A DNA stretch of 64,000 bases from Dryobates pubescens (Eukaryota; Chordata; Aves; Piciformes; Picidae), in contig NC_071616.1 of NCBI RefSeq assembly GCF_014839835.1, positions 27,545,307 to 27,609,306 on the forward strand. The letters are read 5' to 3'. This document shows, piece by piece, positions 12,701-27,700 of the stretch (the first letter of the stretch is position 1; each line of letters begins with the position of its first letter). Made by a program: the position numbers and the translations under genes. The notes beneath the pieces are model-generated. The model was not told the origin of the DNA. It saw only the letters and a list, made by a program, of their open reading frames with translations, and ran no database searches.

Positions 12701-15700
12701 CACTGCCGTGAAGGACAACAAAAAATACTTCTAGAAATATATTAATAGCAAGAGGAGGGGCAAGGACAACCTCCACTCCTTGGTGGACACAGAGAGGAAC
12801 AATATAACAAAAGATGAGGAAAAGACAGAGGTACTTAATACCTTCTTTGCCTCAAATTTTAATAGCAGGCAACAAAGCTGGGGAAGGGTTTGGAGCACAA
12901 GCCCTATGAGGAAAGGCTGAGGGAGCTGGGGTTGCTTAGCCTGGGGAACAGGAGGCTCAGGGGAGACCTTATTGCTGTCTACAACTACCTGAAGTGAGGT
13001 TGTAGCCAGGTGGGGGTTGGTCTCTTCTCCTGGGCAGCCAGCACCAGGACAAGAGGACACAGTCTCAAGCTGCGCCAGGGGAGGTTTAGACTGGATGTTA
13101 GGAAGAAGTTCTTCATAGAAAGAGTGATTGGCTGTTGGAATGCGCTGCCCAGGGAGGTTGTGCAGTCACCATCACTGGAGGTGTTTAGGAAGAGACTGGA
13201 TGGGGTGCTTGTTGCCATGACTTAGTTGATTAAATAGTGTTGGATGATAGGTTGGACTCGATGATCTTAAAGGTCTTTTCCAACCTGGTTAATTCTACTC
13301 CTATTCTATTCTATTCTATTCTATTCTATTCTATTCTATTCTATTCTATTCTATTCTACTTTTCTCTTTATCACCATTTCTACCTATCACATGCCACTTT
13401 ATGGACAAACAAAGTTTTACTGTTGATTGAAGCAACCCCCCTTTGGCATGTTTGCCTTAGTTTTTTGCACTTCAAGATCATAGCAAATGAACCATCATGC
13501 ATCCACTGAGTGAACCACAACAATAACTTCGTATAATTTATCACAATATATTCTTATATTTCTGTTCATATAATTATTGAATATTACTGAAACCTGTTAA
13601 ATTAATAAAGCCAGTGTTATGAATATACTGGTGATTCTGTGATTTGTGTTAAAGGTAGAGAATTCAGAGTGCACTGGGACCGGGGGTCAGGAGCTTGCAA
13701 GAGCATGTTTTGAGGACAAAGAGGGAGCTGCATATTTTACAGACTTAAACAGAGACAGTGTGTTTGGCTAATTGGAGACACCAAGGCTGAGGAGAAGCTA
13801 TATTAAGATAAACACTCAGTTCTATTCAGAACTGGGGATTTGTTTTCTTTAGATAAGAAGCCTGGACAACTGAGCATGTGTGAAAGTGGACAACTTTGAG
13901 GATGACTCATTTACTTCATCTTTCGACCCTCAGGAGGACCCTTACCATGCAGAGTGCGCATGAGCAGGGATCTGCCCACCTATTCTAATACTCATTATCA
14001 TATGCCTGCCTTCTATTTAGCATAAGTTTGTTTATGTAGGTGATGTAACTATATAAGACGAAGAAAACTATTGTAAAGCTGCTGTGGAGGTGAAGTTTGG
14101 TACCTTTGCATGCCCAACCAGTTGCTTTGCTTGCTTTTATTGCTTTTTATGGTCTTGTATTGCCAACAAAATTGTGACCAGAAACTTTTACCTGGAGTCA
14201 TCTATAACACCAGGAAGTAACTTTTCTAACATCAAAGAGAAATTTGCAGAATCAAGTACAGCCACAGCCCCCTTACCAGCTTGCTGTCTACTAGAAAAAC
14301 CTCAAGAACCCCCCAAAAAACCCCAAGAAAACCTTCCCAAACCAACAAAATCCTTTCTGAATAATTCTGTTTTCTAAAACAAGTGTTCTCCAAGTTGACA
14401 AGGTATCTTCTTAAAAGAGATCCCATGCTTGGGGTACTTTAATGGGAGAAAAAGGGGTACTTCTCTGGTTCATCACAATTCATTCACATATGCTCTTTTG
14501 AAATGGATGTTGGAATTGGTTTTGTTTAGAAGTAACTGAAATTATTTACTTCAGAAATCAGCAATTCGTAAGTGGTTACAAACTTGGTAGAAGTCTGCTT
14601 TTTAAATCAAAACCTTCTCCCCTTCATGTAAGTGTAGGATCTAAGGAAATTTTCAGAAAGTTCTGAATTGTCTTCAGTTCCACTGAAGCCAGTAAATTAT
14701 CATTTGCTGAATGCTAAGTATTTGAGATATTCAACTTTTATACTATCTAATTTAACACATTATCTAAGGCAAAATATGCTATATGTATTTCTTGACTGCA
14801 GTAAAAGCTTGCAAAGAAATCAAGAATAGCAAAACATGAGGATAAAGTAATTTCTCCATGGAAGAAAATCACTCTTTTAATTCCCAACTTAACTACTACA
14901 TTAAAATTAATTTAGTACCATCTTTCAAGATATCACACTACAGATAAACTTACGGGGTTTTAATATGCCAAGTGCAGGAGCTCATGTTTATTTCATTGCT
15001 AGCTGCTGTAATCACAACAAAGGAAGCCACTATTCTTATCATTCAACAGTTGATGACATTTCCACAAGCAGAAAAAAAACAGAATAATAAAACACCCACA
15101 AACTGAACCAAAAGAGGGCAGCAGCATTACATAAATTATAGATTTATTTTATGTTAAATGAAATACAAACAGATGGTGTGATATTTTAGACATCTCGTTG
15201 GTGGCAGCAGTATTTCAAAGATCCTCTTTATTTAAAAAGAAATCTATCAAACTTACCAGGTATGATTAGTTTATCAAATTTAGGTATTTTGCTTTTAGTT
15301 TCTTCTTCATTTTCACTTTCCACTATAACAAAGGCAAGAAATTATTGACATTTTCATTTGAAGCAACAAATATTAGCTAAAAATGTGCCCGGTACAAACA
15401 CAAATTTGTCTATTGTTGGAAATTAATCTAACCTGGATACCACTTCAGAGAATTCATTAAGTAATTTATGCTCCCAGCCACCACAGAATTCTACCTTGGA
15501 CTCTAACAGTTGTTTGCCTATGCAGTGTAAATATGAACATGCATATGCAGATTTAAAATGTGTCCATTGTGCTGGTCTGACCCTGGCCTCTCATGCCAAG
15601 TACTTTATTCTGCTAAAACCAGAGACAGGGTTTGGAACAGTGAGTGGAAATGTTTCAGACTAATATGGTTAAAATGGTTTCTGACACTAAGTATCTCCTA

Positions 15701-18700
15701 TTCTGCATAGTCATTAAAAGTGCCTGAAGGGCATCAGTTGAGGATGAGGATTTACAGCCCAGCATATTAAGCTAAACAAGACTGGTTTTCATTTTTCCTC
15801 AAACCTCATGATGCAATTTACATATGAGGGTAAGTCTTGGTCTTCATGAACAGTGCTTGCTCACAATTTGAAATGTGTGTCATAGAGTTCCTCTGAAGTC
15901 ATATATATTGCAGCTGATCTAACATACCCATTCTAATATAGTTCATGGAACATGTATTTGTGCACTGGCTGGTTCCTCCCTAGACCAACAGGCTCTGGGC
16001 AACCTGATCTAGTTGAGGACATCCATGCTTACTGCAGAGGAGTTGGACTAGATGACCTGTAGAAATCCCTTCCAACCCAGGTGATTCCATGATTCTGTGA
16101 ACAACTCTCCATATCTGTGCTTTTACTTAGCATTTTGCCAGCAAAGATAATCTGAAAACTACCTTGTGCTTAAGGTGCATTACAATGCTTCCTCCATTTT
16201 AAACTTCATGTGAAAGTAACTTTGTTTTGTGTCCTGCGTTGCAGTCAGCACAGTGCCAATACACTTCTTGGCACAGAGAACGATAACAATAATGACAATA
16301 TTAGCAGCAATAACAACAAAAGCAGCAGTACTTACAGTTAAAAAGATCTTTTGCCTGGTCATAGGTCTCTGGGAACCCATCTAAAACATACCCCTGATTC
16401 CTACAAGGCATAGATTTGAGCTTATCCTTTATAAATTGAACAATGTACTGATCATCTAGACGACCTAAGACACAAAGAAGGTTCATAAGTACCTAGTTTA
16501 TGGAAAAGAGATAACTGGAATTATTTTACTAAAGTTTTGATTAATTTATCAAAGAAATCTATATAGAGACCCTAAAAGAGTTATGTATTTGGATTTACTG
16601 CTTGTATATTACGTGTTGTCAACAATCTATGGAATACAAATGTGTACCTATAAAATAAATTTAATTATTGTTTATAAGAATATAAATATTAAGACTTATG
16701 TGATACTAAACATGAAATTGGGGGTGGTGGTGGTGGTGTTAAATAATGCAATCAGATTTTAATAAAAATGGCAAAGAGAATTATAGGAAAAAAATTTTCA
16801 ATGTACAATTAACAGTAAGATAGTCTTGAAAAACAAATGTGAGATAGGTTTTACAAGTTTCTTTTTCAGATTAATAGATTGAGATATGAAATGGTTTATT
16901 AACTTGACCTACATTGTTGAACAAATACATGCGAGAGTTTGTCTTGACCTGATTTTTTGTCCTTTTACAAACATTGACTCCAGTTTCCTAAATTATTTTA
17001 CTTCAGCTCTTACAACTGTTAAACATTTATAAACCATTCAAATAATGAAAGTATGTTACTATTTTAAAATGCATTATTACTAGAGATCTTCAAAACCTGC
17101 TTGGACACATTCCTGTGTGACCTGCCCTAAGTTGTCCTGCTTTGCAGCAGGATTGGACTCAGCCTCTGGAGGTCCCTTCCAACCCCTAGTATTCTGCAGA
17201 CTTTAAAATTCTTTAGAGGCTTCAGCAAATGCTATTTACTTTTTAGAAATGGCCTAAATGATGTATGAAGAACTTTAAACCCCACACAATTTCATAAGAC
17301 AATGCACTATTTCTTCTACAAAATATGCAACTTTTGTTATATAAGGTATATAATGTAAAACATTGTATTTGATTTTTTAAATAAGGTACATAGAAAAGGT
17401 CTGGGCACAATTCTTGAGTTTTTACATTTGCAGTGTTGCACTAGTTAATAAAATCCAGTCTTAGTACTTTATATTTCCTACCTGCATTCTGCTTCATGCT
17501 TTCTTTTACTGCAGATAACATCTCCTGTGCTGCTTCTACATCTATGCCCTCCTCCTCTTCATTATTTTCTCCGTTGTCTTCCACATGGTCAGAGTCTGTT
17601 TCTTTAGGAGCCACAATTTTCTCCTGAAGACAAGATCAGAAATATGAATTGGCTCAGAAATTCCATCACTTTTTTTTTTTCTTTATACACAGATATAAAA
17701 AAAACCCTAAAAATATTAAACTGTTAATTTCACAGTGAAAAAATTGGACAGTGAAATACTGAGCAATGATCAGTCTCTGAAGACAGTTTAATGCATCCCC
17801 CAGAGGTGGTTGGTATGTCAAAAGATATTTCTGTTCCAAAAGAATGAATTATAACTAATTTTTAAATTATGCCAAGTATTTAAAAAGCATATAAATTAAA
17901 ATCATAGCAATATTAGAAAACAGTAACACACCAGATTTGCTATTGTTTCAGAAATCACATCCTTTATCTTAATGTGATGTAGTTTGTAGTGCTTGCAGAG
18001 CTCTTCAGCAATGGTAGATTTGCCAATCCCAGGAGGACCATGAATGTAAACTTTAAGAGGCTGGGGGAAAAAAAAATAAATATATAACATCATTCAAACA
18101 ATATGGATGCTTTAATGTAAATGGAATAATCTTTGTACTGTAACTTATAGGAAATAACAATTATTATTATTAAAAATACGTTTTAGTTTAATTAATTTAT
18201 TTATTTCTCACTGAATAACCCCTACATCATCTATTGGCTTTGAATAACAAAGTTGTTTAATGTGCAACCTTACCATTGGAGAAAAAGCGCACTTCTGTTT
18301 AGTAGACTCACAGATCAACTTACAGTGGCACTATTAGTTTTTGAATGATCCAAGACACAAAACAGAACCCCATAAATAGGATGCAGTGAACTTTGGAGTG
18401 AGGAGGCAGACACACTCCACGACACATATGCAATAGCTCTATTTTCGTGAGCTGAGGTAGAGCTGTTGTCATCACAATGGTTATTAATCTTGAAAATTTC
18501 AGATCCATCTCAATCTTAAATTATGATCAGCTTCACATTTCTCCTATCTAGCCCCTGGATGGGTAAGTGTAATTAAGAACTCAGTATACACTACCAAATA
18601 TATTATTCAACAAACTCAGAATCTTACATCATTAACTGCCTATTTTAATTCATTAAATCTGACAGGACAAATTACAAATTTAATAGAATAGTGACAGGGT

Positions 18701-21700
18701 TGGAGACCTAGCTAGCCTGCCCTCTTCTTGCCATTTTGTACTGAATATTTTTAATTACGTGCACACATACTCAGATGCAGTATTTAAACCCAAACACAGG
18801 TATTATAATTTCTTCAGAAATATTCAGGGACTTTTAATGAGCAACCTTGAATGCTAGTACTTGTGTTTTGTTTCATACCTCCTGAACTCTTGTTCAGAGT
18901 CGGAAGAAGATTTAGACGCATTGAACAGCTTTATCATACCTTCCCTATACATTTGAATGCAGAAGTTCTAAATATTAAGCTAATGTAGGAATCAGCAAAG
19001 TTGCTCAATGTACTATACAGCAGAGTAAAATGAAAGCTACATTGCAATTGAATATCATGGTTCACTAAAACAATGAAGGACACAAAATACTTGTTTAACC
19101 ACTGACTATTATAAAAAGCTAAAATAATAGATAAATGTATGTTATTCTTGAGACAAAATATACCAAGAATCCCATATATTGCATACAGAAATGAGTTTCA
19201 GAACAGCAACTTCTCCATCAAGAAGCTTATTTGCATTTAGAGAGTTTTAGGCATAAAAGAATGAAAACATAATAATTATAGTTGTTTGGATGCACCCTTG
19301 TGTGGCCTAACCTAGGCTATTCTGCCTAAGCAAGGAGTTGGACTTCATGATCCTCAGAGGTCCTTTCTATCTCTGACCATTCCATGATTCTGTGATTATT
19401 GTTTTAATTACTATTCCTTCTATTTTAATTTCTTCCATTAATTTGCAGGTTTGTTTGTTTTGCATTTATATCATTCTTCTATGTATTTTCACCTAAAGGA
19501 GGTAGAGCTTGGGTTTATGTAACCACCTCTATTGGGGAAAAAAGAGACATTCTGAAAATTGTGTAGACCCAACGTTACCAGTAATCCTCGACTTTGCTTG
19601 TATTCCTTGATGATTTGTTCAATGTTCTCCACCAGTCCTGCCTGAGCAACCCACCTAATGTTGAAAGTCTCATTCAGAAACATAGATTCCATTCGCAGGT
19701 TCACAAGCAGCATATCCAAATGCATTTGCTGAGGGAGCAAAGAAACATTTATTTAGAAACTTAAGCTACACATTAGAAAATGCTGCCTTAAACTAGAGAC
19801 AAGAGTGGAGGACTGAGAACAGAAAGACTTACAGTATAGAGAGAGGTTTTGTGCACAAAGCAAACCAAACTACTTAAACTTTGAAAAAAACACACCAAAA
19901 TGTCTATTTGTATTTCATGAAACATTAATCATTCTGTACAATACAAAAGTTTCATATAATGGCAGGAAATAACCTCTTTCATAAATCATCAAGTACCCTT
20001 TTAAAACTACCATGGCTGTAATTTGTTTAGTTCTCCTATGAAGAGTTTATTACAGATAAATAGATTAATAAACCATAATTCATGCATGCTGCCATTTTCA
20101 GTCTTAACAACACCTCACTATTATTTTTGTTTATTTTTATGATTTTGTATATGTTTTGTTAGAGTGCTCCAGTATGCTTGGTGCAGCACAAACATCAATG
20201 CTCTACTGATCTTCTAAATCTGTTCTGTGATGGTTAAATTTTAGTTTATCTGTTTTCTAAATTTAAACTCACCATCTATTTTTATGCCTGTTTTGGGGAT
20301 AAATTTTTCTGATGAAATAAAAAATAAGTTGGCTATCTTGTAATATTATACATAGTTTACATTCTTTCCTTCAAGTAATATAAGGGAAAAAAATACTAAC
20401 TGTTAACTCTTTGCTCAGAAATGCATTTTCTTTTGGAATATTCTCAATTTTTCCTGGTCCAACATTTTTACTGACACACTATCAAGAAAAGAAAAAGAAA
20501 ATCAGATTATTAAAAATAATTGCTCAGGATTTCGGTGGATAAAATATATGCTGTAAATTTTATGTTACATGATACCTGGAAAGTCAGTATACAGATCAAA
20601 GAAAACATCAATATATTAATATTAGTATTAAGAACCTCTTTGTTATATATCACTTTGTCTTGCAATAAAAAAAAAAATCAAAACAACAATTAAGCAACTC
20701 AAAATGATAGAAAAGTGTTCTAAATCTCCTAAATCTATGTATGACTTCCTACTGCTTAAGAAATATTTGGAGACAGATTTTATTTCTCAGTATTTCAGGT
20801 TCTTGAAGTACTTTTCTTTAACAATCAGGAAGGGTTTTCAGATCAGTGCCACCAATAACTCTTCATATTACCATTTCCATTTCAGAAATTGTTAGTTACG
20901 CCTACAGCCCTTTAAAACAGATTTAAAATCCCACTAAATCCCATAAGATCATAAAAATTCATATAGTCTATCAGATGAAATCCATATATATTCCAGCATT
21001 CTGTTTCCAATAATGAGAATTAGTGGACATCCACTTGAAAATAAGAATGGGAAAAGCACATTTGATACTCCTTTCAGATACTCTTTTCATCTTCAGAGAC
21101 TTCCTAAATGAGAAATTGCTGCTGTATATTTAATGAACTCTCCAGGTATTTCCTTCCCACCCCTGTATCTTTCCAGTCTTCTCCTGGGGCTGGTACAGAT
21201 CCCCGCGAAAACAGCGCTTTGCAGTTCTCTCAGCAATGCTCTCTTCACTGACACTATTCTAAGAACTGTCCCATTACTCCTGTCTTCTATTTCCCATTTC
21301 TAATCACATACACACAAAAATAACCAACACTTTTCATAGGCTGATTACCTGCTTCTCAGCAGTTTTTGGTGAAGTACATATGTCTTTGGGAAATTTAGGC
21401 AGACTATATCAGGTTGTTGAGCTTTATCCACATTTGCTGGTCGTGTTAAAGAACTTAAGGAGATTTCCAAAGTATTTGAAAGTACTTTTTTTTTTTTAAT
21501 ATTTCTTAGGAAAGTACTTTAGAAAAGTCACATTGACTGTTCCTGAATCCATCATATGTACCTGGGTGTCCTTTAATGCCTTTAATTTATTTAATGTCTA
21601 ATGATGTACATGGTTATTATCCAATAGTAGTAGTCATATTGGCCTATAATTCCCAAAACATTTCAGGAACCACTTTTTGCATTGGCAACACATTTATTAC

Positions 21701-24700
21701 TCTCCAGTCTTCAAGTGCCAGGACTGTAGTCAACAGCAGGTTATATGCATAAATTCACAATTCAGAGTTATTTCATCCTTGAGCTATTTCAGACCTCAGA
21801 ACCACCATGAGACTGTGGTGGTTTCTTAGTGTTCATTTTGTCAGTTCATTCTATTATGTTTTCTACAGTTTTATATGGATCCTCTAATAAATTATCCATC
21901 ATGAGATCCTGAGGCATTAAGGTCCTTCCAAATTCTTAACCATGCCCATTAATACAAAGCATCTCTGTTATAGCCCTATCTTCTCTATGTGCTCCTTTGA
22001 TATCATAGTCATCAATTTGCTTTGCAGACTTTGTGACACACTTTTTGCTCCTAAAGTGATTGAAAAAAAAGATACTCATTTTGAGTCTTTCCTTCTGTTT
22101 TTGCTCTTACCCTGCCACACTTCCTGATGTTTTCTATTCTATTTCCTTCATCTGGATATAATCACAACTTTTGGAAGTCTGACATCTTTTTTCTTCAACA
22201 TACATCTTAACTATGATAGTTTTAATTTTCACTTTCCCAAACTTTTCTTGTAAGTAGCATGCGATAACCTTCTTAAATGGCTAAAAATGTAAATTTCAAT
22301 AGCCTCTACCTTTCTCTAAGGAGTTCATATTTTTAACATCTTGTACGTTAATTTTTATATAACATAATGCTCTTTCCTATGGGTGACCATAGCTGCAAAA
22401 GTAATTTTGACCTTTGCTGCTTCTGTAGGAATAGAAATCACTTACATAGAATGGCTCTTCAACTACTAACTTTTCAGTGAGACCCTGCATATTTACCTGA
22501 ACCAAAACAAAGGTTGAATCTTCTTGCGAGTTCCCTAACACATTGTTCCATGAAATACTCTTTTACACAGCCAAAAACACTGAGTTTTGCATAACACTTG
22601 CTCAATCCACATGAGCAAGTCTCCTATGATCTTGTATTAGCTGACTCACTATCAGTGTGTAGTTCAACAGTGTCATCAAGACTGTTTGTAGATTTAATTT
22701 CAAATTGTTTGGACAAACAAGTCATTTTCCTACAAAATGAAGCAAAAACAATCTTCAAGACTTTGATTATCTAATCACATTACTGTCAAGCTTATAACAA
22801 TTCCTCAGAACTTCCTTATATTTAAATTTACATTAATGATAAATACTGCAAAATTTGGTGCTGCAAAAGCAAGTCTAATTACTGTATTTTGTTCTAAGGA
22901 CAGAAGCAGATTTCAAAATAAATTTCTGTGTCAATTACTACACAACATCATTTAGGAATATTTACAAACTCCTACTTCTGTAAAATGTGTAGCTTTTAAA
23001 ACCTTAAATACATTGGAGAAAAAAAGAATCAAATCTCTTACCTTAATCAATTCTTGAAGGGTGTGCATAGATGCATCTACTGCAAGTATATAGTGAGACT
23101 TTGGCCTGTGGTCTGCTATATTTTGTAACACCCTGAAACAGCAAGTACAGTCAGGGTCAGTAGACAGAGAAGCATACTGGCCTTTCATTGTTAAATACAT
23201 TTCAGAATCAGCACAAGAGTTTGTAAAAACCTTGCAGGACTCCTGAGAGCACCAACATTTTCATATATATTTTCCTTAATAAAGAAGCACAGCTAGATAC
23301 TTCATTTCTAAAATAGTTCAAACAAAACAGAAATCTACATCTGACCCAATAAGAAGGGACAACATTGCTCTTAAGACCATCACCCCAATTTAAAAGCCTC
23401 AGTACTCTCCAATATGTTTGGATTTGTAATCTAGCTATGTATCAGTCACTGTCAAGTGGAAACTTTTTTACTTACGCTGCTAAATCAACAACATGAATGG
23501 TTGGAATAAAATTGTTTCCATCTCCAAAAACAGGTATTGCAGGAGTCTCACTAAGCCAACCTGTCTGAAAATACAAATGGAGAATGAAGTCAGGAAAAAA
23601 AAGGTTCGTTTTAAGTAGCATATTTATATATTCAGGATTTAAAGTTGAGTTTCTTGAATGATTAATGAAATTGCAGTAAAGAAAACAAGTCTTGAGAAAC
23701 ACTGACTGGCAGCCTACCAAATACAAAAATTTTAATTTTTGTAGAAGAATATTCTTTGATCTTGACAAATGTTATTTTATATTCCAAATCAAAGAAATGC
23801 TTGGAAAGAAGAGGACATAATGTGGAGAAGAAAGACATTTTTCCTGATTTCATTGATATGACAGCCATGTTCTCACTGTGAAGTACACATCAAGATACAG
23901 TTCAAAAAATATGAAAAACATAACAAATGTATAGAGTTTAAAAAATGAAAAACATTTCTCCTGTAGCTAAAGTATTACAAAACAATCAATCACTTGTTTT
24001 TTTCACTGAAGCTCATAATTCCAAGGCTACTAAAAAATATTCCAGTGGTTGGGACCCTAGAAATCAAAGGAACCTTCAAAAATAGTTGGATGTCTACCTT
24101 AAAAAAGTAGTGCAAGACTCCTTCCCCAGCTCCATATTGATGTCCTGAGGCAACAACGTAAGTTGAGAATTTATGCTTGTTCTGTGAAGTAAAGTCAACA
24201 AGAAAGTTTTTTATAAATGTATGGCACTGCAAATAGGATACTGATTTACCCTAAAACCTGAGTACTTATGTAATCAATATACAAAGTGTGCAAATTATAT
24301 CACTCAAAATTTGCAGCTAGAACTGTCATTGCATATCCTGTAGTTTTCTAAGTCATATTGTTAATATTTCCTTCCCAAAAAAGTTTTGCTCAATCATAAT
24401 TAAAGGAACTTAAGTGAACAGAATAAATATTGTTTCTACTTTCCATTTCCAAGGGAAAAAAAACAACCAAACATTCATTGAAACTATTTTTTTAAAATTG
24501 CATTGTATCTGCATTTTACTGGCTACAGAAGTGGCAAATGCAGGATTAATGATTTTATAATTGTTTTACCTTCATTCTGATATACAATTAAAAAAAAAAA
24601 TCTGTCAACCATCCACATATTTTTCCTAACTACATATCATAATCAACCCATGTATTTTTGTGTTGACTATTATTGCATGATGTCAGAAATTTGTCTGTCC

Positions 24701-27700
24701 TGGCCACCTCTTTATGTATAATGTTATGGCTTGGATCAGTGTTGAGGATGGTCATACTGAAAAAAAGTACAACATTATTTTAAGAAGAAAAGCTTCCATG
24801 AAAAATTGTAAATTTAGAACCAGCCACTACGAAATTTTTAAGGTGAAACAAAATTATCAAATAATCCTCATGTTGTAAAGACACTGGACATTATATATCT
24901 ATTTAACACTCTGTAAAAGAACCTACTTTTACCAGCAGAGGAAATAAATGGGATCTACTTTTGTGAAAAAATGCCAATTTTGTTATCACCCTTACAACAT
25001 TTCAGGAATGTAGAACTAAGAATAGTTAGTCAATCTTTCATTATATAAGCAAAGCATCCTATAAAGGGATGAAAAGTTGTAACATCAGTGTATTGTATCT
25101 GTGAATGTGTTTTTATCTATTTACTTACAAAATAAAACTTTGTACTAAAAACTATCTTAACTCAGTGGAATGCAGCGGCTTGCTAACAACTCTGAGAAAC
25201 ATTAAAACTGAATGACATTATATGGTAGCATAAGAACTCCCACATTTAGTTTGCTCAGGTACTATTGTGATAGAAGCTGTTTTTACCCTAAGAGCAGCAG
25301 CTCCTGGGATTCCTCTGGACAGGCTGCAAGCCTGCCCCAGGAAAAGACATGCTGTATTTTGTGTCTCACAGCAGGAAAAATCTGCCTCTTGTGAAAACAC
25401 AGGAGGTGCTATTTCTCATCTCCATTAAAAAGTATGTAACACATAGGATTTTCTTCCGTTTACCTTCCAGTAGTTTCTGGAGTAGCCATTTGTGGAAACA
25501 AAACAGAATTTGTCACCGAAGTACAAACTCCTGACACAGGTTCAAGTGCTCTAAAATTATCTATTTAGTGTCACAACTCACATATATGAGAAGGTAGTAC
25601 CTGAGATGACTTGAATATACTTGATTTTAAAAGTAAGATCATTGTTGGGCAAGCTTCAGTTACAGCATTTTAGTCAAGGGTAAAGATCTTCACAGTCCTG
25701 TGTAATATTCATTAAAGCCACTAGATGTCACATTCTAGCTATTACAATTAGTTGTATGCGTCACTGGAATTAAGTTTGTTTTATTATAATGAATTGCTTG
25801 AAGTGGGAATCAGGTCTAAATGAATGCTTTCAGGAACTGTGATGCCACTAAGAACAGAGCTGCGAGATGAAAAGCTCCTCTGTCTGTCATAGGCAGATGT
25901 TGCTCCAAAGATTCTGAATTTGGCAGGACCCCAGAGTCAGGAACGTCGCTCCGAGAAAAGCTACACAGCCTGAATGCCCTTCCACAAAGGTAAAGGTGAA
26001 AAATCGCTAGTGGTAGAAAGCAAAAATTTCTAGCTCACAACCCTTACTGAATTTAAAGTAAAATATAGGTGGGAGTTACACTAACTCAAAGAGATGGAAT
26101 CTTGCATTAAGCAACAACACTGGAGGTGTTTAGGAAGCGACTGGATGAGGCACTTGGTGCCATGATTAGATAGTGTTGGATGATAGGTTGGACTTGATGA
26201 TCTCAAAGGTCTTTTCCAACCTGGTTCAGTTCTGTTCTATTCTATTCTATTCTATTCTATTCTATTCTATTCTATTCTATTCTATTCTATTCTATTCTAT
26301 TCTATTCTCCATTAAATTGCACTCTAAACAGATATGAAGGCTAAGAAGCCCATCTATTCCTAGGTGCAAAATTTCTTTAGATGACTGATATGGGCGCTGA
26401 ATCCTAGGATCTCCTGAGGAGCTCTTTGCACAGGAAGGCCATGGACCCGATGGAGCTGCTCCAGAGGAGTGCCATGAAAATGATCAGGGGGTTGAAGCAC
26501 TTCTGCTATGAAGACAAACTGGGGTTTTTCAGCCTGGAGAAAAGAAGGCTTCCAGTAGCTGAAGGGTACTGAAGGATGGGGAGAGACTGTTTACTAAAGC
26601 CTGTAGTGATAGGATGAGGGGCAGTGGCTTCAAACTAGAGAAGTGTAGATTTAGATTGGACTTTAAGAAGAAGTTCTTTACCATGAGGGTACTGGAACAG
26701 GTTGCCCTGGGAGGTGGTTGGAGCCCCATCCCTGGAGATATTCAAGGTGAAGCTCAACAGGGCTCTGGGTTGCTTGATCTAGTTGAGGAAGCCCCTGCTT
26801 ACTGCAGAGGGAGTTGGACTAGATGACCTTTGGAAATCCCTTCCAACCCAGATCATTCTGTGTTTCTGTGTGAAGTGGTAACGCTGTCATTTCTTTCACA
26901 GATGGCACATTCCCCAGATGTTACTGAATTTAGAAATGAGTAAGAATAGTAATATAGAAGTCTCCAGCCATCACAGGAAGCAAATGTTGGAAAGAACAGA
27001 TGCTTTGGAGTCTTCCTGCTCCAAAGTGCTGACAGAAAGTAAACCAGGGCAATGATACCCACTGAAGCTCCTCCTGGACTTGTGGAGGAAAAGAGCTCCA
27101 TTTGAAATGCAAGTTGTTCTAAATATTGTTCCACTGTCTTTGCAACAGACATTCAGTCTGGAAAACATATGGAAGTTAATTGGGTTAATACCTTTGTTAT
27201 GTAGTGACTCAGTGCTTTGGAACAGCCTGAAAAAATGAGTCAATAGTTAACCTGGGTGTTACTGGTGGTAGAAGTTATTGCAAGGTTTGGTGGACACTCT
27301 TTACAATCTTTGTGTTTCTGACACCACAAGTATGAAAGTTATTTCACAGTCTTTTAACTCCATGTTAGCAGAGTACAAGAACAACTTGATCTTTCAAGCT
27401 GTAAACCAAGTTTTACTGACATTCTGTATTATTAAACTATTGTTAGACTAGAGTATAATGACTAGTGCTATTTCCTCAATGAGTCCAGGAAAAAAAAAAA
27501 AAAAAGAAAGAAAGGCTGAAGGAAGTGATTTTAAAACACATATAAAGTGATAATGTATATTCTAGTTACTCTCAGTCAGCTCTATGGCCACAATTTTGAA
27601 GTGACATGTAGGTTGGAATAAAAGTCAACAAGCACTCTGCTCCAAGTGCACAAACTATCCAGGAATGTGGTAGGTGTGGCCAAAGCATCTTTTAAGTATT

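Noticed and set aside
16180-16380. Open frame reading through the end of AK7 exon 13 into the intron
   Set aside because: The exon ends at a good GTAAGT donor and the next exon continues the conserved protein, so the intronic extension is a shadow.
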